DNA of 64,000 nucleotides, taken from the NCBI RefSeq assembly GCF_014195095.1, contig NZ_JACIBC010000002.1, forward strand, positions 310,001 to 374,000, in the 5' to 3' direction. The notes below the pieces were generated by a model. The model had not been told where the DNA came from and did no database searches. It saw only the letters and a program-made list of their open reading frames with translations. Shown one piece after another: positions 16,381 through 26,243 of this stretch; positions within the stretch are counted from its first letter, which is position 1; the number at the start of each line of letters is the position of its first letter. This DNA is from Rhizobium sp. BK602 (GTDB lineage: Bacteria > Pseudomonadota > Alphaproteobacteria > Rhizobiales > Rhizobiaceae). A program made the translations under genes and the position numbers.

Positions 16381-17145
16381 ATGCGGGGGATTGATGACGA
16401 CGAGGGTCCGTTCCGCCAGGGCGATCACATCCTGCGGCCCGTTCGCCCCTGGACGGCGGGCGTGCAGGCCTTGCTGGCGGCTCTGCGCGCGCATGGCTTC
16501 ACCGAAGCGCCCATGCCTGCCGGCCATGACGCCACATGGGAAAAGGTGAGCTTCCTTCCCGGTCTAAGCGGCGATCTCGATACGTGCGAGGATATGCGGT
16601 CGCTCGGGGTGTTGCGATCGGCGGCGTCGTTGCTGCGGCGCTATCACGATTGCTCGGCTTTGTTCGTCGGGCAGTTCGCCGCAGCATCTCCATGGCAGTT
16701 GCCGGCGCGCATGCCGGCCGAGGTTTTCTGTCACGGCGATTTCGCGCCCTATAATATCGTCCTCAATGATGGAATGGCGACCGGCATCATCGATTTCGAG
16801 ACGGTCCATCCCGGTCCGCGCGGTTGGGATCTCGCCTATGCGATCTACCGCTGGGCGCCGCTCTCTACAGCCGTTGCGGCGCAGATGGGCGGGCTGCATG
16901 AGCAGATCGACCGCGCCAGTATCTTCCTCGATGCGTATGATTTCCCCTTGAAACAGCGCCGGATGCTGCCGGACATGCTTGTCGAGCGGCTGCAGGCCCT
17001 GGTCGGGTTCATGGAAGGCGAGGCGGCGCGAGGCGTGGAGAAATACCGCCGCGATCTCCAGGACGGCCATGACCGGATCTATCGGCGCGATATCGCCTAT
17101 ATCGCCGAGCACCGCGACGAGATCCTCGCCGGTCTTGAGGGGTAG
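16381..17145 (+). CDS. APH/choline-kinase-like phosphotransferase
   Basis: A 254-residue member of the aminoglycoside phosphotransferase fold family. The catalytic loop 'CHGDFAPYNIVLND' (His118, Asp120, Asn125) and the metal-binding 'GIIDFE' (Asp138) are intact, followed by 'GPRGWDLAYAIYRW'. The N-lobe is short (about 60 residues), so ATP-binding features are hard to place. The SD AGGGGGAGAG precedes the ATG. The physiological substrate is unknown; resistance function should not be assumed. It lies alone between the atp terminator and convergent rnhB. Confidence 0.8.
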   Translation: MRGIDDDEGPFRQGDHILRPVRPWTAGVQALLAALRAHGFTEAPMPAGHDATWEKVSFLPGLSGDLDTCEDMRSLGVLRSAASLLRRYHDCSALFVGQFAAASPWQLPARMPAEVFCHGDFAPYNIVLNDGMATGIIDFETVHPGPRGWDLAYAIYRWAPLSTAVAAQMGGLHEQIDRASIFLDAYDFPLKQRRMLPDMLVERLQALVGFMEGEAARGVEKYRRDLQDGHDRIYRRDIAYIAEHRDEILAGLEG

Positions 17146-17165
17146 CGCGAGAGAGGCAGGGCCGG

Positions 17166-17846
17166 TCAGGCCTCGTCTCGCCTCAATGGCCGGAAGCTCA
17201 TGCGGTGCAGGGGGCAGGGCCCGTGTTTCTCAATGCCGGCGCGGTGCTGGGCGGTGCCATAGCCGGCATGGGCGGCAAAGCCGTAGGCCGGAAAGACATC
17301 GCCGGCGCGGGCCATCATCCGGTCGCGGGTGACCTTGGCGACGATCGAGGCGGCGGCGATGGAGAAGGAGCGGGCATCGCCCTTGACCACCGCCTTGCCG
17401 GGGCAGGCCAGTCCGGCGGGTACGTCCAGCCCGTCCGTCAGCACATAGCTGGCCGGTACGGCAAGGCCGCAAATGGCGCGGCGCATGGCATCGAGGCTCG
17501 CCTTGCGGATATCGGTGATATCGATGCGAGCTGCGCTCGACGAGGCGATGGAAACCGTCGCCGTTGCGAGGATGTCTATGAACAGGGCCTCGCGTCTGGC
17601 CGCTGAAAGCTGCTTGGAATCGTTCAGTCCCTGCGGAATCCGCTCGGGGTCGAGGATGACCGCAGCGGCCACCACCGGCCCTGCCAGCGGCCCGCGCCCC
17701 ACCTCATCGGCGCCGGCAACCGGCCAATGTCCGGCGCGGCGGGCGATCAGCTCCAGCTCGAAGGTCGGAACGATCGGGCCTTCGTCGAAAAGCATCGGAG
17801 AATCGGGTGATGTGCTGCGTGGCATGCGGCGAAGCTCGCACACCAC
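17166..17846 (-). CDS. rnhB: Ribonuclease HII
   Basis: A 226-residue RNase HII that cuts RNA in RNA-DNA hybrids, including single ribonucleotides. The DEDD active site is visible: '[20 protein letters not shown]' (Asp and Glu), Asp in 'VLTDGLDVP', and '[21 protein letters not shown]', with '[14 protein letters not shown]'. AGGAG five bases before GTG 17846 supports this start; ATG 17825 is an alternative. It follows the radical SAM gene by 82 bases on the same strand. Confidence 0.93.
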   Translation of the reverse strand: MVCELRRMPRSTSPDSPMLFDEGPIVPTFELELIARRAGHWPVAGADEVGRGPLAGPVVAAAVILDPERIPQGLNDSKQLSAARREALFIDILATATVSIASSSAARIDITDIRKASLDAMRRAICGLAVPASYVLTDGLDVPAGLACPGKAVVKGDARSFSIAAASIVAKVTRDRMMARAGDVFPAYGFAAHAGYGTAQHRAGIEKHGPCPLHRMSFRPLRRDEA

Positions 17847-17928
17847 CCGATCTCCTGCAAGCCCCCGGTGGATCAGAGCGGCAGAACCAGGGGCGTTTCC
17901 AGCGGGCAGGGAAACCCGCGGGGAATGG

Positions 17929-19086
17929 TCAAAGCAGCGACAGCTGTACGCCGCTGCCGTCTGGCGGCACGAACAGGTCGTCGCGCAGCGCTATAGTGCG
18001 GCGGGTGAGCCCCAGCCGCTTGGTCGCCATTTCGAAGCGGCGGCTGATCTGCCAGGCATAGGGGCCGGCACCCTTCATCCGCTTGCCGAATTCGGCATCG
18101 TAATCCTTGCCGCCGCGCATCGAGCGGATCAGCGACATGACGTGCCGATAGCGGTCCGGATAATTCTGCAGCAGCCAGTCGCGGAAGAGCGGACTGACCT
18201 CCAGCGGCAGACGCAGGATGACATAGCTTGCCTCCATCGCGCCGGCCGCCTTGCCGGCGTCGAGGACGCGTTCGATCTCGTGATCGTTGAGGGCCGGGAT
18301 GATCGGCGCCATCATGATCGCCGTCTGGATGCCGGCTTCGCTGAGCGCCCGTATCGCCTCCAGGCGGCGTTGCGGCGTCGCCGCGCGCGGCTCCATGGTG
18401 CGGGCCAGCTTGCGGTCGAGCGTCGTCACGGAGAGGCCGACCCGCACCAGGTTCTTGGCCGCCATCTCCTGGAGAATATCGATATCGCGCATGACCAGCG
18501 CCGATTTGGTGACGATCGCCACCGGATGGTTCGCCTTGTTCAGCACCTCGAGGATCTGGCGCATGATCCGCCATTCCTTCTCGATCGGCTGATAGGGGTC
18601 GGTATTGGTGCCGATGGCGATGACGCGCGGCTTGTAGCCGGGCTTTGCCAGTTCGCGTTCCAGGAGCTTTGCCGCATCCGGCTTGGCAAACAGCTTCGCC
18701 TCGAAATCGAGCCCGGCCGAGAGGCCCATATAGGCATGTGTGGGGCGCGCGAAACAATAGATGCAGCCATGCTCGCAGCCGCGATAGGGGTTGATCGAGC
18801 GGTCGAAGGGAATGTCGGGCGATTCGTTGCGGGTGATCGCCGTGCGCGGCTTTTCCACCTGCACTTCGGTCTTGAAGGGCGGGAGCTCCTCCAGCGTCTG
18901 CCAGCCGTCGTCGAATGCCTCGCGCTGCAGCGGCTCGAAGCGCCCGCCCGGATTGAGCCCGGCGCCACGACCGCGCCTGCGATCGATCTCGATCCTAAGG
19001 CCGGCGTCGGCGATCAAAGCGTTGGCAATATCTGCCGTATTGGCAGGCGCAAATGCAGCCTGCCCTGCAAGGGACTGCTCGTTCAT
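17929..19086 (-). CDS. PA0069-family radical SAM protein
   Basis: A 385-residue radical SAM enzyme with the cluster motif CxxxCxxC in '[17 protein letters not shown]'. A TIM-barrel core follows, containing '[15 protein letters not shown]' and '[12 protein letters not shown]'. This is the Spl-like/PA0069 family, whose substrate is not established. Start 19086 has CGGAG six bases upstream. The family often sits near rnhB and a DNA methyltransferase in rhizobia. The C-terminal end '[11 protein letters not shown]' carries a QLxLL-like motif of the kind that binds the beta clamp; that reading is inference. Confidence 0.85.
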   Translation of the reverse strand: MNEQSLAGQAAFAPANTADIANALIADAGLRIEIDRRRGRGAGLNPGGRFEPLQREAFDDGWQTLEELPPFKTEVQVEKPRTAITRNESPDIPFDRSINPYRGCEHGCIYCFARPTHAYMGLSAGLDFEAKLFAKPDAAKLLERELAKPGYKPRVIAIGTNTDPYQPIEKEWRIMRQILEVLNKANHPVAIVTKSALVMRDIDILQEMAAKNLVRVGLSVTTLDRKLARTMEPRAATPQRRLEAIRALSEAGIQTAIMMAPIIPALNDHEIERVLDAGKAAGAMEASYVILRLPLEVSPLFRDWLLQNYPDRYRHVMSLIRSMRGGKDYDAEFGKRMKGAGPYAWQISRRFEMATKRLGLTRRTIALRDDLFVPPDGSGVQLSLL

Positions 19087-19327
19087 CGGTAACTCCGGGG
19101 CGGTGCGTGGCACTCTATGCCGCGCCTGAGATGATTAAATTCCTATCCGACAAATGAGAACATTGCAAGAACAAAATTGTGAGATCATCTACTGCATCCC
19201 TTCCCCTGGAGGGAACGGATAGGCGCCGGAGCAGCAATTTTCTGGTTGCATATGATCCTTTCCTGAAACGCTCAGGTTTGCCGCTTAGGTGCTGGCAATA
19301 AATTGTGCGGCGCTCTATAAATGGGCA

Positions 19328-19846
19328 ATGTTGACGGTATTAATCGAATGCCAGGATCAGGAGCCTGAACTGGCGCAGACATTGGCGGCATTGGTGGCGG
19401 GCGCGATCGAGGGGCTGGTCTGCGATGTCGTCGTCCTCGACCACGGTTCGCGCGACGGCACTTCTAGGGTTGCCGATGCTGCCGGTTGCCGCTTTTATTC
19501 GCAATGGGATATCAAGGACATATTGCGGTCTGCGCGCGGCGAATGGCTGCTGCTGGTCGAACCGGGCGCAAGGCCGCAGGCCGGCTGGATCGATGAGATC
19601 GCCGAATATGTCTCGCTGAACAAGGTGCCGGCCCGCTTCACCGCGTCGCGCGGTTATCGCCGGCCGTTGTTGCAGCGCATCGGACGCAGCTCGCCGCCGC
19701 TGGAACTGGGCCTGCTTCTTTCCAAGCGTCAGGCCATTGCCGCGGCCCGGACCGGCATGCGGCTTGCCGAATTCGCCAAGGGGCAGAAGGGCCGGCGGCT
19801 CTCCAGCGAGATCATCCCCTCCTGGGTCGCCCGCGCCGCGCGCTAA
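19328..19846 (+). CDS. Short glycosyltransferase family 2-like protein
   Basis: A 172-residue protein resembling the nucleotide-binding half of GT2 enzymes: 'LTVLIECQDQEPELAQTLAAL', then 'VVVLDHGSRDGTSRVADAAG' (the S-x-DGT block), then 'ARGEWLLLVEPGARPQAGW'. The usual DxD that binds the metal-sugar nucleotide is replaced by Glu-Pro-Gly, and the acceptor half is missing. It may be catalytically inactive or specialised. The longer frame from 19289 lacks support. Ends about 180 bases before a small secreted protein gene. Confidence 0.7.
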   Translation: MLTVLIECQDQEPELAQTLAALVAGAIEGLVCDVVVLDHGSRDGTSRVADAAGCRFYSQWDIKDILRSARGEWLLLVEPGARPQAGWIDEIAEYVSLNKVPARFTASRGYRRPLLQRIGRSSPPLELGLLLSKRQAIAAARTGMRLAEFAKGQKGRRLSSEIIPSWVARAAR

Positions 19847-20025
19847 CACGATCCGTCTCCATTTTCGATTTCATTTGAAAATAGGAGAATAGGTGTCATA
19901 ATTTATTCGTGGCGGCACCTCTCGCGTGTCGCGTCGGGTGGCCGACCATAAGATGCCGGTATGCGGCAGGACAGGTCAGCGGAACTCTCCTTTTCTGCCG
20001 GGGTGCCGGCGAAAGGAGGTGCGTC

Positions 20026-20340
20026 ATGGAACGCACGATGCTCAGCCGCCTCATCGGAACGGCCCTTGTGGCAACGGCAATCCTCTATCCGAACCCAGCA
20101 GCGTCGCAGGCGATGCTTGCCTGCACGGAGCGCGCCAATCTCGTCGCTTTCCTTGGCGAACATTATTCCGAAAAGCTTTCGGCCGTCGGTCAGCTCGATG
20201 CGAAGACGATCGTCGAGATCTTTGCGTCTGATAATGGTAGCTGGACGATGATGATCACCAATGTCTCCGGCCAGAGCTGCGTCATTCTCACCGGGCAGAA
20301 TTGGGAATCAATTCCTGCTCTGCCGGGGTCGAAGGCATAG
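20026..20340 (+). CDS. Small secreted protein of unknown function
   Basis: A 104-residue protein with a signal peptide ('MLSRLIGTALVATAILYP', cleavage near 'AASQA') and two cysteines in the mature part ('LACTERANL', 'GQSCVILTG') that could form a disulfide. The mature part ends 'WTMMITNVSGQSCVILTGQN'. A strong SD (AAAGGAGGT) fixes the start; a longer frame from 19909 is rejected. No family is recognised beyond rhizobial hypothetical proteins. It is convergent with moaB. Confidence 0.75.
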   Translation: MERTMLSRLIGTALVATAILYPNPAASQAMLACTERANLVAFLGEHYSEKLSAVGQLDAKTIVEIFASDNGSWTMMITNVSGQSCVILTGQNWESIPALPGSKA

Positions 20341-20378
20341 GGTCAGGATTACCGGCATCGCCCCGGCAAACGCGGGTC

Positions 20379-20930
20379 CTATTTCGAGCCGCCGCGCTTC
20401 AGATGCTCATCGAGACGCGGCATGATCTCCACGAAATTGCAGGGCATGTGCCGATAGTCGAGCTGGGCTTTCAGGATGCCGTCCCAGGCATCCTTGCAGG
20501 CGCCGGGCGAACCGGGCAGCACGAAGATGAAGGTAGCGTTGGCGACGCCGCCGGTCGCGCGGGACTGGATGGTCGAGGTGCCGATCTTGTCGTAGGAAAT
20601 CCGGTGGAACACTTCGGAGAAACCGTCCATCCGCTTTTCGAACAGAGGCTCCAGCGCCTCGGGCGTGACATCGCGGCCGGTAAAGCCCGTGCCGCCCGTG
20701 GTGATGACGACGTCGATCGCCTCATCATGGGTCCAGGCTTCCACCTGGCTGCGGATACGCTCCTTGTCGTCGGGAACGATGGCGCGGGCCGCCAGCCTGT
20801 GGCCGGCTTCCGTGATGCGCGCGACCAGCGTATCGCCTGATTTGTCGTCGGCAAGCGTGCGCGTATCGGAGACGGTCAGCACGGCGATGCCGACCGGAAT
20901 GAAGGACCTTGCTTCGCCTGGGCCGGCCAT
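20379..20930 (-). CDS. moaB: Molybdenum cofactor biosynthesis protein B
   Basis: A 183-residue MoaB/MogA-fold protein of molybdopterin adenylation/activation. Motifs: 'GIAVLTVSDTRTLADDKSGD', 'VVITTGGTGFTGRDVTPEA' and 'FVLPGSPGACKDAWD'. The ATG at 20930 shares one base with the ispE stop (TGATG), suggesting coupling; a GTG one codon earlier is possible. Being an operon partner of ispE is a rhizobial arrangement with no obvious pathway link. Confidence 0.9.
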   Translation of the reverse strand: MAGPGEARSFIPVGIAVLTVSDTRTLADDKSGDTLVARITEAGHRLAARAIVPDDKERIRSQVEAWTHDEAIDVVITTGGTGFTGRDVTPEALEPLFEKRMDGFSEVFHRISYDKIGTSTIQSRATGGVANATFIFVLPGSPGACKDAWDGILKAQLDYRHMPCNFVEIMPRLDEHLKRGGSK

Positions 20931-21844
20931 CACGCATCTCCCTCGATCGTTTCCGTCGCCTGGAAATACCAGTCCGGCCGCAGCCTGTGAAGCGCCGACG
21001 CGGCGGCTCTTGCCTGCTCAAGATCCTGAAACAAGCCGAAACAGGTGGCACCGGAGCCGGACATGCGGGTCGCGAGCGCCCCTTCATCCGTGATCATCTG
21101 CGACAGCACGGCGATCTCGCCGCAAAGCGCCCGCGCCGGTGGTTCGAGATCGTTGCGCAGGCCCGCCATGGCCTCGATCCAGTGGGCGCGGTCGTTTGAG
21201 CTGCTCGAAGGGAGCATCAGCGGTGCATTGTCCTTGCGCGCCAGCCGGCGAAATACGTCGGGCGTCGAAACGCCGACGAGGGGATTGCCGAGCACCATGG
21301 CGAAGGAGGGGAAGTCCGGCAGCAGCTCGATCGCCTCTCCAATGCCGCGTGCGATCAGCGGCCGGCTCGCAAGGCACATCGGCACATCGGCGCCAAGCTT
21401 CAGGGCAAGCGCCGTTATCTCGTCGGGCGGCAAGGCCAGGCCCCAGAGCCTTGCCAATCCGCGCAGGGTCGCCGCCGCATCCGCCGAACCGCCGCCGATC
21501 CCTGAAGCGACCGGCAGGTTCTTTTCCAGATGGATGTGCACGGGCGGCGTAGCCAAGCCGGCCTCACGGGCCGCCTGCCGCAGCAGGTCGCGCGCCCTCA
21601 GCACCAGATTGCCGCCGGCATCGGCCTCAGTGGCAAGAAGCGGCGAGAAGCGTCCGGAAAGGCTGAATTCGTCATGCCCGCTCGCGCTAAAGCCAAGCCG
21701 GTCGCCATGCTGTGTGAAGGTCACCAGCATGTCGAGCAGATGGTATCCGTCTGCCCGCTGGCCGGTGACATGCAGGGCAAGATTGATCTTGGCGGGCGCC
21801 TCCTCCGTGAGGTCGAAATCGCCCGCCGTCAAGATCATGGTCAT
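20930..21844 (-). CDS. ispE: 4-diphosphocytidyl-2-C-methyl-D-erythritol kinase
   Basis: A 304-residue GHMP kinase of the MEP isoprenoid pathway. The start block 'EEAPAKINLALHVTGQRADGYH' (in part: APAKINLALHV) and the glycine-rich ATP loop 'PVASGIGGGSADAAATLRGL' are diagnostic, with 'RMSGSGATCFGLF' near the end. It follows the TPR gene by 8 bases on the minus strand. ATG 21844 and 21838 are both possible. With the polyprenyl synthase and ubiA elsewhere in the window, it feeds quinone side chains, but the genes are not one operon. Confidence 0.95.
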   Translation of the reverse strand: MTMILTAGDFDLTEEAPAKINLALHVTGQRADGYHLLDMLVTFTQHGDRLGFSASGHDEFSLSGRFSPLLATEADAGGNLVLRARDLLRQAAREAGLATPPVHIHLEKNLPVASGIGGGSADAAATLRGLARLWGLALPPDEITALALKLGADVPMCLASRPLIARGIGEAIELLPDFPSFAMVLGNPLVGVSTPDVFRRLARKDNAPLMLPSSSSNDRAHWIEAMAGLRNDLEPPARALCGEIAVLSQMITDEGALATRMSGSGATCFGLFQDLEQARAAASALHRLRPDWYFQATETIEGDA

Positions 21845-21852
21845 CGCGGGTC

Positions 21853-23712
21853 TTAGGACTTCTTGTCGACTGGCGGCGTATTCGTATTGGGGTCGGTCGC
21901 CGGCGGCGGAGTCGGATCCGGCTGCTTGCTCTTGTCGACCGTCTTCGGGTCGGTATCGAGCGCCGGCAGGCCCTTTTCGATCTTTTCCTTGATCTTCGGA
22001 ATATCCGCCTCTTCCGGCTTGGAAGCCAAAGCGCGGTTCCACTGGTAGACCGCTTCGAGCTTGCGGTTGACGCGCCAATAGGCGTCGCCGAGATGATCGT
22101 TGATCGTCGGGTCGCCGGCCTTCAGCTGTGCGGCGCGCTCCAGTTCCGTCACCGCGTCGTCGAAGCGGTTGAGGCGGAAATAGGCCCAGCCGAGCGAATC
22201 GACGATGTAGCCGTCATCCGGCTTCAGATCGACGGCCTTGCGGATCATGTCCAGGCCCTGGTCGAGGTTGGTGTTCATGTCGACCCAGGAGTAGCCGAGA
22301 TAGTTCAGCACCTGCGGCTGGTCCGGGTTCAGCTCCAGCGCCTTCTTGAAGTTCGGCTCGGCCTGCGGCCATTTCTTCAGCCGTTCATAGGCGATGCCGC
22401 GCTGGAAGAACACGGCCCAATCGCTGCGCTTCGGCAGGGCGCCAATGACTTCGACGGCCTTGTCGTAATTCTCGGCCATAGCCTGAAAGTCCTTGGCGTC
22501 GGACAGAACGCTGCCATAGGCGAGATAGCTGCGAATATCCTTGGGATCGGAATCGATCAGCGCCTTCAGATGCTTGCGCGCATCCTCGACCTTGCCGGCC
22601 TGGGCGAGCGCGAGGCCGAGCTGCAGCTCGGAGATGCGGGTCATCGGCGAATTGGCGGGCACCTTCCTGTAGAAGGCGATGGCGCGATCGACCTGCTCCT
22701 GCTTTTCGGCGAGCCCGCCGAGCAGCACCAGCGTATCGGCGCTCTTCGGATCGAGCGTATTGGCGATCTGCAGGTAGAGCGAGACGACATCTTCGGCGCC
22801 GTCGCGGTTCAATGCGGCGCCGATGGTGAAGAGTACGGAGGCGGCGCCCTGCGTGGCGTCGGTCACCTGCTGTTCCGGCTTCTCGCCCTTGTTGATGCTT
22901 TCGCGCAGCGCATTTAAGGGCGCGTAATTGTTGATCAGATTGTCGCCGACCGAGACCGCGTCCAGCGCCTTCTGCTTGTCGCCGGTCTTGGCTTCCAGCC
23001 GCGCCAGCGCCATGACCGCGCGCATGAAGGTATCCGGAGCGGTGGCGCCGCCGGCCTTATCGAGAATGGCGTCGTTCAGGTGCGAACGGGCGGATTTCGT
23101 GTCGCCGATGGTCAGTGCGATGGCGCCGGCATGATAGTTCTTGAAGATGTTGAACCAGTCCGGGCCCTTCATCTTGTCGATCATCGCGATCGCGTCCTTG
23201 CCGCGGCCGGCGCCGGCGCGCGCCCAGGCAAGCAGCAGATTGTTCATCATCCGGTCGAGATCGTTCGGACCACTATATTTGAGAATCTCCTGCGCGGCCT
23301 TGTAGTCATGCCGGCGGATGGCTTCCATGCCGCGCACGATCGTGGTGACGCGCTCGACGGAGGTGTCGTTCTTCAGCTCGTTGGCGTATTTCACGCCTTC
23401 TTCGAGATTGCCGTTGAGCAGCAGCGAGATCATCAGCCGCTGGCGGATTTCAGGATTGCCCGGTTCGAGCATCAGCGCCTTTTTATAGAGGGCGATGGCG
23501 TTATCGTAGTCATGATCGACATCGGCGGTGCGGGCGGCGAGGAAGGCACCCGCGAAGGTGTCGACGGCTTCCGCATCGAAGACGACCGCCTCGTTCTTGG
23601 TGTCCGGCGTCTTGGCTGCATCTTCCGCGCGAGCGCCGTTCAGCGCCGACATCGAAAGGATCGCGGCCAAAGCTGCGCCCGAGAGGAAACGGATGGCAAG
23701 TCTCTGCCGCAT
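21853..23712 (-). CDS. Exported tetratricopeptide repeat protein
   Basis: A 619-residue protein with a signal peptide ('MRQRLAIRFLSGAALAAILS', cleavage near 'GARA') and TPR units over most of its length. Examples are 'YDNAIALYKKALMLEPGNPE', 'WPQAEPNFKKALELNPDQPQ', 'DQGLDMIRKAVDLKPDDG' and 'DDAVTELERAAQLKAGDP'. The tail is Pro/Asp/Lys-rich. AAAGG seven bases upstream supports ATG 23712 over longer frames. It is a periplasmic scaffold of unknown partner, first in the operon with ispE and moaB. Confidence 0.85.
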   Translation of the reverse strand: MRQRLAIRFLSGAALAAILSMSALNGARAEDAAKTPDTKNEAVVFDAEAVDTFAGAFLAARTADVDHDYDNAIALYKKALMLEPGNPEIRQRLMISLLLNGNLEEGVKYANELKNDTSVERVTTIVRGMEAIRRHDYKAAQEILKYSGPNDLDRMMNNLLLAWARAGAGRGKDAIAMIDKMKGPDWFNIFKNYHAGAIALTIGDTKSARSHLNDAILDKAGGATAPDTFMRAVMALARLEAKTGDKQKALDAVSVGDNLINNYAPLNALRESINKGEKPEQQVTDATQGAASVLFTIGAALNRDGAEDVVSLYLQIANTLDPKSADTLVLLGGLAEKQEQVDRAIAFYRKVPANSPMTRISELQLGLALAQAGKVEDARKHLKALIDSDPKDIRSYLAYGSVLSDAKDFQAMAENYDKAVEVIGALPKRSDWAVFFQRGIAYERLKKWPQAEPNFKKALELNPDQPQVLNYLGYSWVDMNTNLDQGLDMIRKAVDLKPDDGYIVDSLGWAYFRLNRFDDAVTELERAAQLKAGDPTINDHLGDAYWRVNRKLEAVYQWNRALASKPEEADIPKIKEKIEKGLPALDTDPKTVDKSKQPDPTPPPATDPNTNTPPVDKKS

Positions 23713-23835
23713 TAGAATGCCTTTCATCAAGGGATTGCCGGCGAGGGCGCCGGCGACACAAAGCGTTCGTGTCAACTGATTCACAACAGGATGGCTTTTT
23801 TGAAGCGGCCGCGCAAGAAATTCGGCCTGTCGCGA

Positions 23836-24852
23836 TCAGTTCACGCGTTCGATGCAGAAATCGATCACTTCCATGAGCGCGGATTTCCACGGCGTTTCCG
23901 GAAGCGGCGCCAACGCATCGCGGGCGATGGTGCCGTAGTGAACGGCGCGGGCGATGGTGTCGGTGAGCGCGCCATATTTGGTGATCAGGCCCAGCGCCTT
24001 TTCCAGGTTCTCGTCGCTGTTGTTGCCGGTCTCGATGGAGTCGCGCCAGAAGGCCCGTTCCTTCTCGGTGCCGCGGCGATAGGCGAGAATGACGGGAAGC
24101 GTGATCTTGCCTTCGCGGAAATCGTCGCCGACATTCTTGCCGAGATCGGCGGCCTTGCCGCCGTAATCCAGTGCGTCGTCGACCAGCTGGAAGGCGAGGC
24201 CGAGATTGGTGCCGTAGGATTTCAGCGCATTGCGCTCGGCCTTGCCGGCATTGGCGACGATCGGGCCGACTTCGGCGGCGGCGGCGAAAAGCGCTGCCGT
24301 CTTGGCGCGGATGACGGAGAGATAATCGTCCTCGGTGGTCTCCATGTTCTTGGAGACGGAAAGCTGCAGCACCTCGCCCTCGGCGATGACGCAGGCGGCC
24401 GACGACAGCACGTCGAGCGCTTCGAGCGAACCGACTTCCACCATCATGCGGAAGGCCTGGCCGAGCAGGAAGTCGCCGACGAGAACGCTCGCCTGGTTAC
24501 CCCAGATCATGCGGGCGGTGGATTTGCCGCGGCGCAGGTCGCTCTCATCCACCACGTCGTCGTGCAGCAGGGTTGCCGTATGCAGGAACTCGACCGAGGT
24601 CGCGAGCTTGATGTGATTGTCGCCCTGGTAATTGTAGAGCGCGGCGGAGGCGATGGTCAGCATCGGCCGCAGGCGCTTGCCGCCGGACGAGATCAGGTGC
24701 TCCGCCACTTCCGGAATCATCTGCACATCGGAACCGGCTTTCGACAGGATAAGCTGGTTGACGCGTTCCATATCCGCCTTGGTCAGATCCACCAATGGCT
24801 TGATGGATGCCTGTTTATTCTTGCTTTCTTCAAGCGGTATCACGACGCCCAA
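23836..24852 (-). CDS. ispB: Long-chain trans-polyprenyl diphosphate synthase (ubiquinone side chain)
   Basis: A 338-residue E-type prenyltransferase that builds the octa- or decaprenyl chain for ubiquinone. The first Asp-rich motif is in 'LLHDDVVDESDLRRGK' and the second in 'FQLVDDALDYGG', with 'GGKRLRPML' for substrate binding. A TTG start at 24852 (then 'GVVIPLEESKN') is favoured by AGGAG upstream and by family length; the frame runs on to 25038. Rhizobia make mostly Q10, so the product is probably decaprenyl diphosphate. Divergent from the DUF2007 gene. Confidence 0.92.
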   Translation of the reverse strand: MGVVIPLEESKNKQASIKPLVDLTKADMERVNQLILSKAGSDVQMIPEVAEHLISSGGKRLRPMLTIASAALYNYQGDNHIKLATSVEFLHTATLLHDDVVDESDLRRGKSTARMIWGNQASVLVGDFLLGQAFRMMVEVGSLEALDVLSSAACVIAEGEVLQLSVSKNMETTEDDYLSVIRAKTAALFAAAAEVGPIVANAGKAERNALKSYGTNLGLAFQLVDDALDYGGKAADLGKNVGDDFREGKITLPVILAYRRGTEKERAFWRDSIETGNNSDENLEKALGLITKYGALTDTIARAVHYGTIARDALAPLPETPWKSALMEVIDFCIERVN

Positions 24853-24960
24853 CTGTCCGGACTCCTGTTCATTTTTCACAAAGCACAATAAGAAGGGGCG
24901 AAAGAGGCGGCAAGAGGCGAATTGTCTCGTCGCGTAAATTTGACAGGAAACGCAAGGCTT

Positions 24961-25191
24961 ATGCACGAACTGATCCGCACCAATGATCCCGTCCTTCTCT
25001 CCTTCGCCGAGAGCCTGATGAAGGATGCCGGGATTCATTGCTTCGTGGCGGATCAGGCCATGAGCATTCTCGAGGGATCGCTCGGCATGCTGCCGCGCCG
25101 CTTCCTGGTCGAGGAGGATCGTGCCGATCAGGCCCGGCGCATCCTCATTGATGCCGGTCTCGGCGACGAATTGCGCCCGGCGCGCGGCTGA
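24961..25191 (+). CDS. DUF2007-type putative signal-transducing protein
   Basis: A 76-residue protein of the DUF2007 type: 'MHELIRTNDPVLLSFAESLM', 'AGIHCFVADQAMSILEGS', 'PRRFLVEEDRADQARRIL'. The fold resembles a ferredoxin-like/GlnB-type small domain, but no ligand is known. It lies 8 bases before the methyltransferase gene, so the two form an operon, an arrangement common in rhizobia. Start chosen at ATG 24961 with AAGG just upstream. Confidence 0.85.
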   Translation: MHELIRTNDPVLLSFAESLMKDAGIHCFVADQAMSILEGSLGMLPRRFLVEEDRADQARRILIDAGLGDELRPARG

Positions 25192-25199
25192 GGTTTACC

Positions 25200-25976
25200 A
25201 TGGCCGGCCATTCCTCCGAAACCATCGATGCTTTCCATCGCGGCGCGTTTCACATCGTTCAGCCGAAGGGCAGGGGCCATCGGGCCGGCATGGACGCCAT
25301 GCTGCTGGCGGCGCTGGTGGCAGACGAGCGTGGCATCCGCGTGGCCGATCTCGGCGCCGGCGCCGGCGCGGCCGGGCTTGCCGTGGCTTCGCGGCTGGAG
25401 CGTGCCGAGGTGGTGCTGTTCGAACGATCGGCGGAGATGGCGGAATTTGCTCGCAAGAGCCTCGCCCTTGCCGAGAACGAGCGCTTCTCACGGCGCGTTT
25501 CCGTCATCGAGGCGGATGTGACCCTGATCGGCAAGGAGCGCAACGCCGCCGGTCTGATGGACGACAGTTTCCACCATGTCATCATGAACCCGCCCTTCAA
25601 CGATGCCAGCGACAGGCTGACGCCGGATGCCTTGAAAGCGCAGGCGCATGCGATGACCGATGGCTTGTTCGAAAGCTGGGTGAGAACGGCGGGCGCGATC
25701 ATGATCCCCGGCGGCCAGCTGTCGCTGATCGCCCGGCCGCAATCGATCGCCGAGATCATCGCCGCCTGCGGCCGCCGTTTCGGCGGTCTCGAGATCACGC
25801 CGGTCCATCCGCGCGAGGGCGAAAACGCCGTGCGCATCCTGGTGACGGCGATCAAGGGTTCCAGGGCGCGGTTGGCGTTGCGCGCGCCTCTGGTGATGCA
25901 TGGCGAGGGGACGCACAAGTTCTCCGACTTCGTCGACGATCTGAACAATGGCAGGGCGGCCTATCCGCGGAAGTGA
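25200..25976 (+). CDS. TrmN6-like tRNA (adenine-N6)-methyltransferase
   Basis: A 258-residue class I SAM-dependent methyltransferase. 'VADLGAGAGAAGLAVASRL' is motif I and 'HHVIMNPPFND' carries the NPPF catalytic motif of N6-adenine or glutamine methyltransferases. The N-terminal 'GHRAGMDAMLLAAL' fits the TrmN6/YfiC group, which methylates A37 of tRNA-Val in E. coli. The substrate is inferred from family. It starts 8 bases after DUF2007. Confidence 0.85.
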   Translation: MAGHSSETIDAFHRGAFHIVQPKGRGHRAGMDAMLLAALVADERGIRVADLGAGAGAAGLAVASRLERAEVVLFERSAEMAEFARKSLALAENERFSRRVSVIEADVTLIGKERNAAGLMDDSFHHVIMNPPFNDASDRLTPDALKAQAHAMTDGLFESWVRTAGAIMIPGGQLSLIARPQSIAEIIAACGRRFGGLEITPVHPREGENAVRILVTAIKGSRARLALRAPLVMHGEGTHKFSDFVDDLNNGRAAYPRK

Positions 25977-26243
25977 CCCGTGTCGCGGCGCCCGCCGCTG
26001 ACGGCGCGACTCGCCCGCCGCAGGAATAACCCTCTCCGTTGTCATTCACTGCGACCGGCAGCTTTGGTATAATCCGCGATAACGGAGGAATATCCGCGAT
26101 AGCGAAGATTGGCCGATATCGAGCGGACAGGTTTCCATTCTGTTGGAGGAAAGAATATTGGAACAATTTTTTATGTTGAACCGTATTTTTAGTCGCTCTA
26201 ACTCAATTCTCATTGGGAGCCGAAATAAGGCTGAACACTGGAG

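Noticed and set aside
16381..17145. APH-fold gene as an antibiotic resistance determinant
   Set aside because: The fold is shared by many metabolic kinases; no mobile context and no resistance-specific motif.
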